From assembly GCA_947476215.1 (NCBI GenBank), contig CANJQI010000017.1:1-45365 (forward strand): a stretch of DNA of 45,365 nucleotides, read 5' to 3'. Below are positions 1 to 8,923 of the stretch, in pieces. How positions within the stretch are numbered: the first letter of the stretch is position 1; every line of letters begins with the position of its first letter. This stretch comes from Betaproteobacteria bacterium. GTDB lineage: Bacteria; Pseudomonadota; Gammaproteobacteria; Burkholderiales; SG8-41. Below the pieces are notes generated by a model. The model saw only the letters and a list, made by a program, of their open reading frames with translations. It searched no databases and was not told the origin of the DNA. The position numbers and the translations under genes are program-made.

Positions 1-1
1 G

Positions 2-460
2 ATCGCCAAACTTCTAGAAAAACTACGCCTCGAATTTACCCGATCAGGTCCTCGCCAAACCAACCACAACGCGCTCGCCGAATGCAAAAACGGCGCTGTC
101 ATCCGCAAAGTCCTGGGCTACAGCCATATCCCACAAAAATACGCCACCGAGATCAACCGCTGCTATGCCGAAGTGTTCAATCCCTATCTGAACTTCCATC
201 GGCCCTGCTACTTCGCCGTTGATAAAATCGATTCCAAGGGAAAAATCCGCAAAACCTATCCACACGATCAAATCATGACACCATGGGATCGATTCAAATT
301 CATTCCCCATTTCGGGGCATATCTTAAACTCGGTATAACTTCCGATGCCCTCGAACAATATGCCAACGACTTGAGCGATAATGAGGCTGCAAAGAAAGTC
401 CACCTAGCAAGAAAACAGTTGTTCCATTTCATCAACCGGCGATCCAAATCCGCCGCTTGA
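2..460 (+). CDS. IS transposase, C-terminal part of integrase core (cut by window edge)
   Basis: An open frame runs from the first bases of the window to a TGA at 458-460 with no internal stop. Only the last ~150 residues are present. The text RQTNHNALAECKNG followed by LGYSHIP and NPYLNFHRPC is the distal DDE integrase-core pattern (final acidic residue in the A-E-x-K-N-G context) that I recognise from IS481/ISNCY-like transposases; NALAESKNG is the usual form, so the acidic residue is kept here (A-E-C-K-N-G). A GTG at 173 could be taken as a start but lies in the middle of the domain. The rest of the element is outside the window. No terminal inverted repeat can be defined from one end only. 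Family assignment is from memory of related proteins and is moderately secure. Confidence 0.75.
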   Translation: MAKLLEKLRLEFTRSGPRQTNHNALAECKNGAVIRKVLGYSHIPQKYATEINRCYAEVFNPYLNFHRPCYFAVDKIDSKGKIRKTYPHDQIMTPWDRFKFIPHFGAYLKLGITSDALEQYANDLSDNEAAKKVHLARKQLFHFINRRSKSAA

Positions 461-838
461 TCCGAAACGTTTCAGCCTTATCTTACGATTGGAAAATACT
501 GTTAAGGCACAAGTCTCGCAAGCCCGCCGCTTTGATTTCCAATGCGGCGTTGGCAACAATGGGACCTGCCTGATAGGTTTTTGCGGGCACGGTCACAGGC
601 CCGGCGACTACACGTTAACTTCGGATACTACGCGTATCCAGTCGTGCGATCATCACTTCCGCTGCGAAGGTTCCACGACACAGCCCCACCTTGTGCTAAA
701 TTCCCTGCGTGCCTTATAACGCACACTCGACCTGCCCGCGGTTTCGTGCGGCAAGACCCACAAGGATGGATTCCATGCACAACACCGGAATTAATAATTC
801 CACTGCGGCGTTTGCGCCACACCCGCGGGAGGGCCGCG
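461..838. other. Intergenic stretch between IS transposase and Bug gene
   Basis: There are 378 bases without a convincing gene. Open frames here give no recognisable protein and overlap one another on both strands. The left part may be the untranslated right end of the insertion sequence, but no inverted terminal repeat or target duplication can be confirmed without the left end. The right part holds a candidate sigma-70 promoter at 691-720, and a strong ribosome binding site (GGGAGGG, 827-833) immediately before the Bug gene. Confidence 0.5.
691..720 (+). promoter_or_regulatory. Candidate sigma-70 promoter for the Bug gene at 839
   Basis: TTGTGC (691-696) and TATAAC (715-720) are separated by 18 bases. 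They match the -35 and -10 consensus at 4 of 6 and 5 of 6 positions. Transcription would start near 727 and leave a leader of about 110 nt before the ATG at 839. This is a pattern match only, without experimental support. Confidence 0.35.
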
Positions 839-1789
839 ATGAATAAACGCCTGGGTTTCCTGATGTTAGGCACACTGACCGCGGCCCCAGTCTGGACGCA
901 GGACTACCCCAGCAAGTCCATGCGCATCATCACCGGAACAGCCGGCGGCATTACCGACCTGATGTCACGTCTGATTGCGCAGAACCTTGCCGCCAGCGTC
1001 GGGCAAACGGTACTCGTCGACAATCGTGGCGGAGGCGGAATTATCTCCGGACCGCTACTCGCCAAGTCGCCGCCCGATGGACACACCATCATGCTCTACA
1101 GCAGCACCATATGGCTCACGCCGCTGATGCGCGATAACGCGCCTTATGAAGCGCTTCGGGATTTCGCCACGCTCACGATGGCCGCAGAGTCCCCGAACGT
1201 ACTGGTGGCACATCCGTCAGTTCCGGCAAAGTCCGTAAAAGAACTGATCGCGCTGGCCAAAGCCCGGCCGGGCATACTCAATTACGCATCGACCGGCGGC
1301 GGCGCCGGGCCGCATCTAGGCGCGGAACTCTTTAAATCCCTGGCGCGCGTCAACATACAGCGCATCAATTACAAAGGCACCGCGCCGGCCCTGACTGACG
1401 TGATGTCCGGCCAAGTGCAAATCATGTTCAGTCCTCCGGTGGCGGCGATGCCGCAGGTAAAGATCGGCAAGCTGAAAGCCCTCGGCGTCACCAGCGTAAA
1501 ACCATCGGCACTGGTGACCGGGTTGCCCACGGTTGCAGCCGGCCTGCCGGGATATGAAGTGGTTTCCAAGTACGGCATGTTCGCGCCTGCGAAAACCCCT
1601 GCAACCATCATCGCGCGATTAAATCAGGAACTCGTGCGTATACTGAAGCAACCGGAAATGACGGCAAGATTGCTGGACGCAGGCGCGGAAGCCATCGCCA
1701 ACTCGCCATCCGAAGCGACCGCAATGATACAGGCCGAACTGATCAAGATTGGCAAGGTCATCAAGGAAGCCGGCATCCGCGAGGACTGA
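839..1789 (+). CDS. Bug-family TTT solute-binding protein
   Basis: A 316-residue periplasmic binding protein of the Bug (TctC) family, which captures organic acids for tripartite tricarboxylate transporters. The ATG at 839 is chosen because GGGAGGG lies 5 nt upstream and a signal peptide follows directly (hydrophobic run, then A-P-V-W-T-Q). A longer frame from 542 has no ribosome binding site. Family landmarks are the mature N-terminus DYPSKSMRI, the ligand-loop region G-T-A-G-G-I-T-D, the S-P-P-D-G-H-T motif (usually A-P-D-G-Y-T) and INYKGTAPAL. No TctA or TctB membrane subunit is nearby, as is common for orphan Bug genes in betaproteobacteria. It stands apart from the four minus-strand Bug genes. 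The ligand is unknown. Confidence 0.9.
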   Translation: MNKRLGFLMLGTLTAAPVWTQDYPSKSMRIITGTAGGITDLMSRLIAQNLAASVGQTVLVDNRGGGGIISGPLLAKSPPDGHTIMLYSSTIWLTPLMRDNAPYEALRDFATLTMAAESPNVLVAHPSVPAKSVKELIALAKARPGILNYASTGGGAGPHLGAELFKSLARVNIQRINYKGTAPALTDVMSGQVQIMFSPPVAAMPQVKIGKLKALGVTSVKPSALVTGLPTVAAGLPGYEVVSKYGMFAPAKTPATIIARLNQELVRILKQPEMTARLLDAGAEAIANSPSEATAMIQAELIKIGKVIKEAGIRED

Positions 1790-1899
1790 TCGGCACCGCG
1801 CAACGGCGGCATGTCATACGCGACAGTATCGCTTTTGCGTTGCTTTCGTGGCAAATAAGCGTGTTGTAGCCGCGTCGTATTCCGGTATCCAGTGAGTTC

Positions 1900-2773
1900 A
1901 TGCCGATCGTATTTATATTCACGTTAACCATACTCAACGGCATCGCTGTGCAGGCAGCCCGCGTCGTCCTGCCGCTGTACGCGCTCAAGCTCGATGCAAA
2001 CGCGCTTACCATCGGCTTACTCGGCGGCAAATTTTGTGGGGCCGCTGATTGCAGGGTTCACCATCGACCATTCCGGATATGCGATGGCGTGCCTCTACAT
2101 CGCCATCTTTTCTATGGCGCCCAGCCTCATGCTGCTGGTGCGCGGTAGTGGCCTTCCCGAAGGCGAAAGAAATGAAACACCCGCGACGGGCGGCATCGAA
2201 ACGTTGTTGGCGGAACCCGGCATCAAGAAAGTACTCGCCGCGAGTGGACTACTGCTAACCGGTCAGGACCTGTACCGCGTCTACATGCCGGTATACGGAC
2301 ATGACATCGGATTGTCTGCAACGGATATCGGCATCATCCTGGCGGCTTTCCCTGCAGCGTCGTTCTTCGTCAGGCTGATACTCCAGTATCTGATTTCCAT
2401 CTTTAAGGAAGACCGTTTGCTTGCCGTTGCTTTTTATGTGACGGCGGTATGTTTGCTGCTGATGCCGTTATTTACCACCACATTGATGCTGTCGGTGGTG
2501 TCGTTCATCTTGGGACTCGGCATGGTGGGCTGCAGCCAGCCCATCATCACCATGCTCATGTTCAGCAATTCTCCCAAGGGCCGCTCGGGAGAAGCCATGG
2601 GGCTGCGCATGACCGTCGTTCATTTCACGCGACTGCTAGGTCCGGTCGTGTTTGGCGCCATAGGCTCGGCATTCGGGCTATTGCACATGTTCTGGTTCAA
2701 TGCCCTGATGATGAGCGCCGGTGGTTGGCTGAGCCGTCCGGAAACCGCGAACCGTGCAGGCTCGGACCGTTGA
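1900..2773 (+). pseudogene. MFS transporter remnant with internal deletion and frameshift
   Basis: Two frames together encode parts of one major facilitator superfamily transporter. The first, from ATG 1900, gives TM1 and the typical NALTIGLLGG turn. Near 2022-2035 the meaningful reading moves to another frame, NFVGPLIAGFTIDHSGY, which is the TM5 region of MFS proteins, and continues through the C-terminal half (TM6-TM12) to the stop at 2771-2773. TM2-TM4, about 100 residues, are missing exactly at the frame change. This fits a deletion of roughly 300 bases with out-of-frame rejoining. The combined length of about 290 residues compares with ~400 for the family. The product is almost certainly non-functional. 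The alternative is a short separate gene starting at 1994, but its first residues look out of frame. Confidence 0.75.
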
Positions 2774-2792
2774 TGACCAGTGCAGCACGCCG

Positions 2793-3488
2793 TCACTTCA
2801 CGGATAAACTGCGAAACATAACATCCACGCTGCCTTCCGTGGCCTGCGGGTAGGCGCCAGCCTTGAAGTAGTTGTGAAATTTCCAGTACGCAGTAGTGCG
2901 CTCCAACTTCTGCTCGCCGTTGACCAGTATTTGCAAACGACCCGCGTTCACGGTGACTTGCAGTTTTGCATAGTCTGAAGCAAGTCCTTTTTTCAGCATC
3001 ACGGTATCGTTCCTGTCCCCTTCACTGGCACCCTTGACTATCGCGACAAGATCACCGTTGTTGACTGCTATCCTCAGCAAGGGTGGAGCGTTTTTTCCAT
3101 CGCGCGTTATGCTATGAACCTGCACGACGGTAACTTTATCGGGCCGCCGCCGGGATTCCACGCGCACCTCCGCCGACAATGTGTGATTGCCTGCGTTGTC
3201 CCAGTTCGGAAGGTGCCGCAGTTCCGAACGCACCAAATGTGCATTGGCAGTTGTGCCCGCCTCAGCCGCATTCAGGTGAAAGACCATTGCACGATTTCCA
3301 TCAAGGTAAAAATAGTCGGATGCATGGCTGGCAAGATTCCGGACCTCTCTGGGGCCGAAGATCTGCAGTTTCCAATCTCGAAGTTCAAACGCGGACGATG
3401 GCGCCATTTCCGCGCCACTGACACGTGCAGCGCACAGCACGCCGAGCATCATGGTAATGACCAAGGTTGTTCTCATTGCAGCGCACAC
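2793..3488 (-). CDS. Alginate lyase 2 (PL7)-like secreted protein
   Basis: A 231-residue protein with an N-terminal signal peptide (hydrophobic core, then A-A-R-V-S-G-A) and a single jelly-roll domain of polysaccharide lyase family 7 type. The three PL7 signature segments are present: RSELR (R87-R91), QVH (Q123-H125) and YFKAGAYPQ (207-215). They correspond to the Arg/Glu, Gln/His and Tyr elements of the catalytic groove. The expected reaction is beta-elimination of alginate or a related polyuronate in the periplasm or outside the cell. The GTG at 3488 is preferred because GAAGG lies ~7 nt upstream; an ATG at 3476 is the alternative. It is the last gene of the minus-strand Bug run, 24 nt after the preceding gene, an unusual setting for a PL7 enzyme. 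Confidence 0.8.
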   Translation of the reverse strand: MCAAMRTTLVITMMLGVLCAARVSGAEMAPSSAFELRDWKLQIFGPREVRNLASHASDYFYLDGNRAMVFHLNAAEAGTTANAHLVRSELRHLPNWDNAGNHTLSAEVRVESRRRPDKVTVVQVHSITRDGKNAPPLLRIAVNNGDLVAIVKGASEGDRNDTVMLKKGLASDYAKLQVTVNAGRLQILVNGEQKLERTTAYWKFHNYFKAGAYPQATEGSVDVMFRSLSVK

Positions 3489-3512
3489 GATTGCGCCTTC
3501 AGTTCAATGCGG

Positions 3513-4475
3513 CTATTCCGCGCGTATGCCCTTGTCCCTGATTAATTTTCCTATTTTTGCCATATCGGATGCCATGATGGCCGTGAGTTGCTCCGCCGTG
3601 CTGCCGACGACCTCCCATCCTGCAACAAGCAGCTTCTCCTTGACCTCGGTTCCGCCCAGTACTCGTACAGCCTCAAGATTGAGGCGGCTCAAAATAGCGC
3701 CGGAAGTTTTCGCCGGTGCGAACATGGCCAGATTTGCGCTCGATTCGTAACCCGGCAGTCCGGTACCCGCCACCGTCGGCAATCCGGGCAGCAACACCGA
3801 CGGCTTCAAGGTCGTCACGGCAAGTGCACGCATGCGGCCGGAGTTGATGTGCGCCATGGCGCCGCCGGGTGAGGTAAACATTAACTGCAACTGACCGCGT
3901 ATCAGATCATTGAGAGCAATGCTGGTGCCCTTGTAGGAAATGGTAACGATATCAACACCAGCCATGGCCTTGAAAAGTTCGGTGGCGAGATGACTGGTGG
4001 AACCCGGCCCCGTGGTACCGTAGTTGAGCATCCCCGGCTTGGATCTCGCGAGTGTAATCAGATCCTTGACCGACTTGACCGGCAATGAAGGATGTACCAC
4101 GAGAATATTGGGCGCGTTGACAGCCAGTGTAATCGGCAAAAAATCCTTTACCGGATCATAGGGCACGTTGCTGCGCAGGAACGGCAATATCCATACCGTT
4201 CCGCTGTAGATAAGCAGGGTATAGCCGTCAGGCGCAGCCCTGGCCACGGTCTGCGCCGCAATCATGCCGGCAGCACCGCCGCGATTGTCGACGATCACCG
4301 GCTGACCCAGGCCGCCCGCCATGCCCTGTGCAATGAGACGCGCGGCGACATCGCCGCCACCGCCCGCTTCGGCGGCGACTAGACGCACCGGTTTGGCCGG
4401 ATATTCCTGGCCGTGACTGAAGGTCACCGCCAGGAAAAAAACCGATGCCGCCAAGTAGCGCGCCGCAGTCGCCAT
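3513..4475 (-). CDS. Bug-family TTT solute-binding protein
   Basis: A 320-residue Bug/TctC periplasmic binding protein. I start it at ATG 4475, which gives a clean signal peptide ending at S-H-G-Q followed by EYPAKPVRL; upstream frame extension to 4571 is low-complexity and overlaps the upstream gene. Landmarks are AAEAGGGGD (ligand loop), NRGGAAGMIA, APDGYTLL and ISYKGTSIAL. It follows another Bug gene by 53 nt and precedes the PL7 gene by 24 nt, so it is probably co-transcribed with them. Its sequence resembles the Bug proteins at 839 and 8924 more than that at 4529 (shared IWILPFLR-type and MFAPAKT segments), suggesting local duplication. The ligand is unknown. Confidence 0.9.
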   Translation of the reverse strand: MATAARYLAASVFFLAVTFSHGQEYPAKPVRLVAAEAGGGGDVAARLIAQGMAGGLGQPVIVDNRGGAAGMIAAQTVARAAPDGYTLLIYSGTVWILPFLRSNVPYDPVKDFLPITLAVNAPNILVVHPSLPVKSVKDLITLARSKPGMLNYGTTGPGSTSHLATELFKAMAGVDIVTISYKGTSIALNDLIRGQLQLMFTSPGGAMAHINSGRMRALAVTTLKPSVLLPGLPTVAGTGLPGYESSANLAMFAPAKTSGAILSRLNLEAVRVLGGTEVKEKLLVAGWEVVGSTAEQLTAIMASDMAKIGKLIRDKGIRAE

Positions 4476-4528
4476 ATGATGTCCGCCGCTATTGGAGGCG
4501 CACGACATGCTGCTGCATCGGCCGTTGC

Positions 4529-5497
4529 TCACTCGGCCTTGATCCCGGCGCTCCTCACGACCTCCGCCCATTTCTGAATTTCCGCGGTGATGAACGCGGT
4601 GAACTCCTCGGGCCGGTTACCGGCCGGATCCGAACCCTCGCGGCGCATGGTGTCCTGCATGTCCGGCGCTTCAATACTTTGCACGATGGCGCGATTGAGT
4701 TGCGCAATGATTTCCCTGGAGACACCGGCCGGCGCCAGTATGCCTTGCCACGACCCTGCCTCATAGCCGGGCACGCCCGCTTCCGCGATCGTCACCAGCT
4801 CCGGCATGACGGAACTGCGCTTGGTGGTTGCCATGCCGAGTGCGCGCAGTCGTCCTGACTTGACATGCGCCAGTACCGAAGACAGCGACGCGAACTGCAG
4901 GTCGACTTCGCCGCCGAGCAACCCGACCACCGCCGGCCCGGTACCCTTGTACGGAACGTGGACCATGTTGACACCGGCGATCACCTTGAAACGTTCGCCC
5001 GCCAGGTGGCTCGCCTGACCGGCGCCGGCAGACGCGTAATTGAGTTTACCTGGGTGCGTTTTTAGCAATGAAATCAACTCTTTAACAGACTTCACCGGCA
5101 CCGAAGGATGGACCACCAGCACGCTCGGCGTGCGCGTGACCATGCTGATGGTGGAAAAGTCCTTGATCGAATCGTAAGGCAGCTTGCGGTACAGACTGGG
5201 ATTGACCACATGGCTGCTGGACGCGACCAGCAGCGTGTAACCGTCGGGTGCTGCCTTGGCCACGAATTCGCTGCCGGGAATTCCGCCTACGCCCGGTCGA
5301 TTTTCCACGACGACCGACTGACCTATGATACCTATAAGCGCTTTTGCCAACACACGCCCGGTAAGGTCCACGCCACCGCCGGGACTGGTAGGTACGATCA
5401 GCCGGATCGGCTTTACCGGATAAGGTTGCTCCGCCGCTAACGTCAAAGCCGGCACCAACATCATGAGCACGCCGCATTTCAGACTGACTTTCGTCAT
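4529..5497 (-). CDS. Bug-family TTT solute-binding protein
   Basis: A 322-residue Bug/TctC periplasmic binding protein. ATG 5497 is chosen: GGAGA sits a few bases upstream and a signal peptide ending A-L-T-L-A-A follows. The frame stays open to 5542 but the extra residues are not signal-like. Landmarks are QPYPVKPIRLIVP, SPGGGVDLTGR, ENRPGVGGIPG, APDGYTLL and VPYKGTGPAV, all canonical. The C-terminus ends with the family-typical SAGIKAE. It lies 41 nt after the lactonase gene and 53 nt before the next Bug gene, inside one minus-strand run. The ligand is probably a carboxylate but cannot be identified from sequence. Confidence 0.92.
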   Translation of the reverse strand: MTKVSLKCGVLMMLVPALTLAAEQPYPVKPIRLIVPTSPGGGVDLTGRVLAKALIGIIGQSVVVENRPGVGGIPGSEFVAKAAPDGYTLLVASSSHVVNPSLYRKLPYDSIKDFSTISMVTRTPSVLVVHPSVPVKSVKELISLLKTHPGKLNYASAGAGQASHLAGERFKVIAGVNMVHVPYKGTGPAVVGLLGGEVDLQFASLSSVLAHVKSGRLRALGMATTKRSSVMPELVTIAEAGVPGYEAGSWQGILAPAGVSREIIAQLNRAIVQSIEAPDMQDTMRREGSDPAGNRPEEFTAFITAEIQKWAEVVRSAGIKAE

Positions 5498-5538
5498 ATT
5501 AATCTCCGCGCGGGGTTGCACCGCCATGATCCGTGCCA

Positions 5539-6429
5539 TCATACCTCGGCATGTGAATACATCGCTTTTCCCGCGACAGGCATATGCGCCATCAATATGT
5601 TCCCCGCCTTCGAGTCCGTGATGAACAATGTTTTGCGATCTTCACCGCCATAAGCCATATTGGTGGTCATTTCGCCGCCGCAGGATTTAATTTCATACAC
5701 TGGCACGCCGTATTTGCTGAATCCCCACACCGTGCCCAGGCCCGGATGCGCAACCAGCACGTTGCCGCGCTCATCCAGGGCCATGCCGTCAGGTCCGGGG
5801 CTGAATAACTGCACGAACAGCCCCACTCTGTTGACCGCGCCATCGTTATCGATGGGCAGGCGCCAGATCGCATTGGCACGCGTCAACGCGACGAACAGCG
5901 CATTCTCGCGCACGTTCAGCACCAGGCCATTGGGACTCGCCGCGTTATCGATCAGGCACTGCAGTTTTCCGGCAGCGGTATACCGATAAACACGCCCGGT
6001 CGGGTCGGTCAAACCGGTATTTCCCTGATCGGTGAAATACATGTCGCCGTTTTTCGCGAATATTATGTCATTGACGCCCTTGAAGCGTTCCTTGGTCGGC
6101 CCTTCTATGAAGGTAGTCACCGAGCCCGACTTGGGATCCAGCAGCATGATGCCGTTTTTGTGATCCGCCAGAAAAATCCGTCCATCCTTGTGTATTTTGA
6201 GGCCGTTCGGTTCGCCGTCGTAATCCGCGATCACATCCCACTCGCCCTTGGTCGAAATGCGGAATACCCGGCCGCACGGAATATCGACGAAATAGAGATT
6301 TCCCTCGCGGTCAAACGATGGGCCTTCAAGAAAACATTTTTTTCCGTTCCTGGTGCTGGTTCGGTAGCGCTCCGGCACGGTCGCAAAAATTTCGGTCTGT
6401 ATGACTTTCGGTGGTGGGCCAAAATACAT
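5539..6429 (-). CDS. SMP-30/gluconolactonase-family protein
   Basis: A 296-residue six-bladed beta-propeller of the SMP-30/gluconolaconase/LRE family, which hydrolyses lactones with one divalent metal. Candidate metal ligands are visible in the expected order: E35 (in LEGP), N110 (GVND), N157 (SPNG) and D204 (GPDGMA). There is no signal peptide, so it is cytoplasmic. It sits 14 nt after the CoA-transferase gene and 41 nt before a Bug gene. With the muconate-lactonizing-enzyme homologue upstream, a lactone formed or consumed in the pathway is plausible; this is inferred from context only. Confidence 0.88.
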   Translation of the reverse strand: MYFGPPPKVIQTEIFATVPERYRTSTRNGKKCFLEGPSFDREGNLYFVDIPCGRVFRISTKGEWDVIADYDGEPNGLKIHKDGRIFLADHKNGIMLLDPKSGSVTTFIEGPTKERFKGVNDIIFAKNGDMYFTDQGNTGLTDPTGRVYRYTAAGKLQCLIDNAASPNGLVLNVRENALFVALTRANAIWRLPIDNDGAVNRVGLFVQLFSPGPDGMALDERGNVLVAHPGLGTVWGFSKYGVPVYEIKSCGGEMTTNMAYGGEDRKTLFITDSKAGNILMAHMPVAGKAMYSHAEV

Positions 6430-6443
6430 GTCGGTTTCTCCAA

Positions 6444-7649
6444 TTAGATGGCGCCCTGCGTGCGCAATTCCTCGATTTCGCTGGCTGAGTATCCCGCGCC
6501 TGCCAGCACCGCATCGGTGTCCTGACCGAGTCGCGGCGGCGGCGTCGCCACATCCGGTTGTCCGCTCGCGAGGTGAAAGCCGACGCGTGGAACCGACAGA
6601 TCACGGCCTATTCCGTCGACGTTTTTGAAGCGCTTGATCAGCTTGCGGCTCTCGATCTGTGGATGCGCGAGTATCTCAGGAATGGTGAATATGCGACCGG
6701 CGGGTACGCCGGCCTCATCGAACAAACGTTCCCATTCAGTGGCGCTTTTGGCCTGCAGTGCCTGTTCAAGCACAGCTCGCATTTGCTCGCGGTTCTTGAT
6801 GCGGATATTGCGTTCCTCGAATCGTGGATCTGTCTTCAGTTCCGGCATCCCGATGACCTCGCACAGACGCTCGAAGTGCTTGTCTTCGTTATTGACGATG
6901 TTCAACAACCCATCTCCGGTCCGATAAGTGCCCGAAGGACTTGCGGTGGGATTTTCATTGCCTCTGGGTACGGGGATCTGATTGGCGTTGAAATAGTTCG
7001 ACACCGTCCAGGATGCCATGGACGCGAGCGAAGAGTCGAGCATGGACACGTCTATCATTTCGCCGGTGCCGCTCTTTTCCCGGCGGTATAGCGCGGCGCA
7101 CACGGCAAATGCCGCGGTGATCGCCGCGGTCGTATCGCATACCACGTAGCCGGCACGCATGGGCGCGGTCTCGGGATTTCCCGTTAAGCTCATCAGTCCG
7201 CAAAAACCCTGAATAATCTGATCGTAGGTCGGCCTTTGCGACAACGGGCCGCTCTGACCGAAGCCGGACACCGCGCAATAAATCAGAGTCTGGTTAATTT
7301 TCTTGAGCGAGTCGTAGTCGAAACCGAGCTTTTTCATGGTGCCGGGGCGGAAGTTTTCCAGCACCACATCGGCATTCTTGATCAAACGCAGAAATACCTC
7401 CTTGCCGCGCTTGTTTTTCAAGTTGAGTGTGAGCGATTTCTTGCCGGCGTTGGCGGCGCAGTAGGATGCGCCCATGCCCATTTTTCCAAGCTTGGGATCG
7501 CCACCCATCTTTCTCGCCAGATCACCCACGCCCGGCACTTCGATCTTGATGACCTCGGCGCCCAGCATGGCCATCTGATACGATGCCAGCGGTCCCGCGA
7601 GCACGTTGGTGAGGTCTATGACGCGCACTCCGTCCAGGGGTAATGACAT
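6444..7649 (-). CDS. CaiB/BaiF-type (family III) CoA transferase
   Basis: A 401-residue family III CoA transferase, moving CoA between carboxylic acids through an aspartyl-CoA intermediate. It shows the family N-terminus (LPLDGVRVIDLTNVLAGP), the V-I-K-I-E-x-P-G segment, N-F-R-P-G-T and the catalytic aspartate at about D172 (GYVVCDTTAA), matching the position of the active-site Asp in formyl-CoA transferase. The length is normal. An AAGG ribosome binding site precedes ATG 7649. It lies between the enolase-superfamily gene and the lactonase gene in the minus-strand run. A second, divergent family III transferase is at 13487, so the pathway may use two CoA-transfer steps or two substrates. Confidence 0.92.
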   Translation of the reverse strand: MSLPLDGVRVIDLTNVLAGPLASYQMAMLGAEVIKIEVPGVGDLARKMGGDPKLGKMGMGASYCAANAGKKSLTLNLKNKRGKEVFLRLIKNADVVLENFRPGTMKKLGFDYDSLKKINQTLIYCAVSGFGQSGPLSQRPTYDQIIQGFCGLMSLTGNPETAPMRAGYVVCDTTAAITAAFAVCAALYRREKSGTGEMIDVSMLDSSLASMASWTVSNYFNANQIPVPRGNENPTASPSGTYRTGDGLLNIVNNEDKHFERLCEVIGMPELKTDPRFEERNIRIKNREQMRAVLEQALQAKSATEWERLFDEAGVPAGRIFTIPEILAHPQIESRKLIKRFKNVDGIGRDLSVPRVGFHLASGQPDVATPPPRLGQDTDAVLAGAGYSASEIEELRTQGAI

Positions 7650-7705
7650 TCGTCTTGCCTTTCGCGAACGTTGTATGTGATGGATTTATCGGACCTGTTG
7701 CGGAA

Positions 7706-8806
7706 CTACCAGTCGAGACGATAGCGCTTGAGCTTGTCCTCGCTGATTTTGACGCCTATGCCCGGACCGCTGGGCACTTCCATTTTCCCCGCCTTGATTT
7801 CAATAGGCGTTTCAAGCAGATCGTCTTCCTGGCGCAGAAACGCCGTCAGATCGGCGGGAAACGGAATATTGCGGAACGCGGCCGCGAAGTGCGCGCTCGC
7901 CAGCGCACCGACGCCGGACACGCCCTGCGAGCCCACCCAGCAGGGTATGCCGTAGGCCTCCGCCAGATGCAGGATGCGCGTCGAATCATACATGCCGGTG
8001 CGGGTCGTCTTGATGCCGACAACACCAATGGCGCCTTCCTGCAATTCGCGCCGCACATCGAACAGCGTGAATACGCTGTCGTCGGCGAGCATGGGCACCG
8101 TGATGGCATCTGCGACCTTCTTGCGATACGTGCCCAACGCAATCGATACCGGCTCTTCGGCCATCGCCAGCCCGTATTCCGCCATCCGATTGATAGTACG
8201 GATGGCAACGGCCGGCGTATACAACTGGTTCGCGTCGATGAAAATGAAGCCATCCTTGCCCAACGCATCGCGCAACAGCCGCACATGCTCAACGTCCGCC
8301 TCGGGATCGGCGCCGGCCTTGATTTTGTACGCCATCATGCCGGTCGCATCGTGTATTTTCATGGCTTCTTCGACGAATGCCTTTTCCGCCGACAGACTCA
8401 ATAAATAACTGAGCTGGATCGGACGTGGCTTTCCGCCGAGGAACGTGGCGAGGCTCACACCGCATGCCTGTGCCGCCACATCGTAGAGCGCTATGTCCAA
8501 CGCGCCTTTGGCCGCCGGATTCCATGGAATAGCCGTGAATGCCGCCTGATAACCCTCGCGGTCCAGCGGATCCCTGCCGACCAGCATGGGTGCCAGCACG
8601 TCGCGTATGATGTGTGTGATCGAGCGCTGCGTTTCACCGTAAACGTTTAGGGCCGATACCGCTTCGGCGGTACCTACCAGACCCGAGTCCGCAAAGATGC
8701 GCACCAGAACGTGATCCTGAAACTGACGGTTACCGTGCGCGCCCCAACGAGACGCAACTTTAAGCGGGATGCGAAATGGAATCGCCTCGACTTTGTCTAT
8801 GCGCAA
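7706..8806 (-). CDS. Mandelate racemase/muconate lactonizing enzyme family protein
   Basis: A 366-residue enolase-superfamily enzyme. The active-site set is complete: K161-x-K163 (YKIKAG), metal ligands D191 (DANQ), E217 (in AEEPV) and D242 or D243 (ADDS), and a second-side lysine at K266 (GIKTTRTG). This is the muconate-cycloisomerase/dipeptide-epimerase pattern rather than the His-Asp dyad of mandelate racemase. It should abstract a proton alpha to a carboxylate, for racemization or cycloisomerization. It follows a Bug gene by 117 nt and precedes the CoA transferase by 56 nt. The substrate is unknown. A lactone product would fit the SMP-30 lactonase downstream. Confidence 0.9.
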   Translation of the reverse strand: MRIDKVEAIPFRIPLKVASRWGAHGNRQFQDHVLVRIFADSGLVGTAEAVSALNVYGETQRSITHIIRDVLAPMLVGRDPLDREGYQAAFTAIPWNPAAKGALDIALYDVAAQACGVSLATFLGGKPRPIQLSYLLSLSAEKAFVEEAMKIHDATGMMAYKIKAGADPEADVEHVRLLRDALGKDGFIFIDANQLYTPAVAIRTINRMAEYGLAMAEEPVSIALGTYRKKVADAITVPMLADDSVFTLFDVRRELQEGAIGVVGIKTTRTGMYDSTRILHLAEAYGIPCWVGSQGVSGVGALASAHFAAAFRNIPFPADLTAFLRQEDDLLETPIEIKAGKMEVPSGPGIGVKISEDKLKRYRLDW

Positions 8807-8923
8807 CTTTTTGCTCCTGTCGATTTGTCACTGGCCCGTCGCAACGCGCAGCGGACTGCCATCGGATGGCATGACGGTTTCCCCGATTTTATTACATCGC
8901 AGGATCAAGACGCGTAACCCGGG

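Noticed and set aside
542-838. Longer N-terminus for the first Bug protein
   Set aside because: The extension has no ribosome binding site and precedes a normal signal peptide that starts at 839.
2020-2040. Programmed frameshift in the MFS gene
   Set aside because: TM2-TM4 are missing as well, which a frameshift alone does not explain; no slippery run or stimulatory structure is evident.
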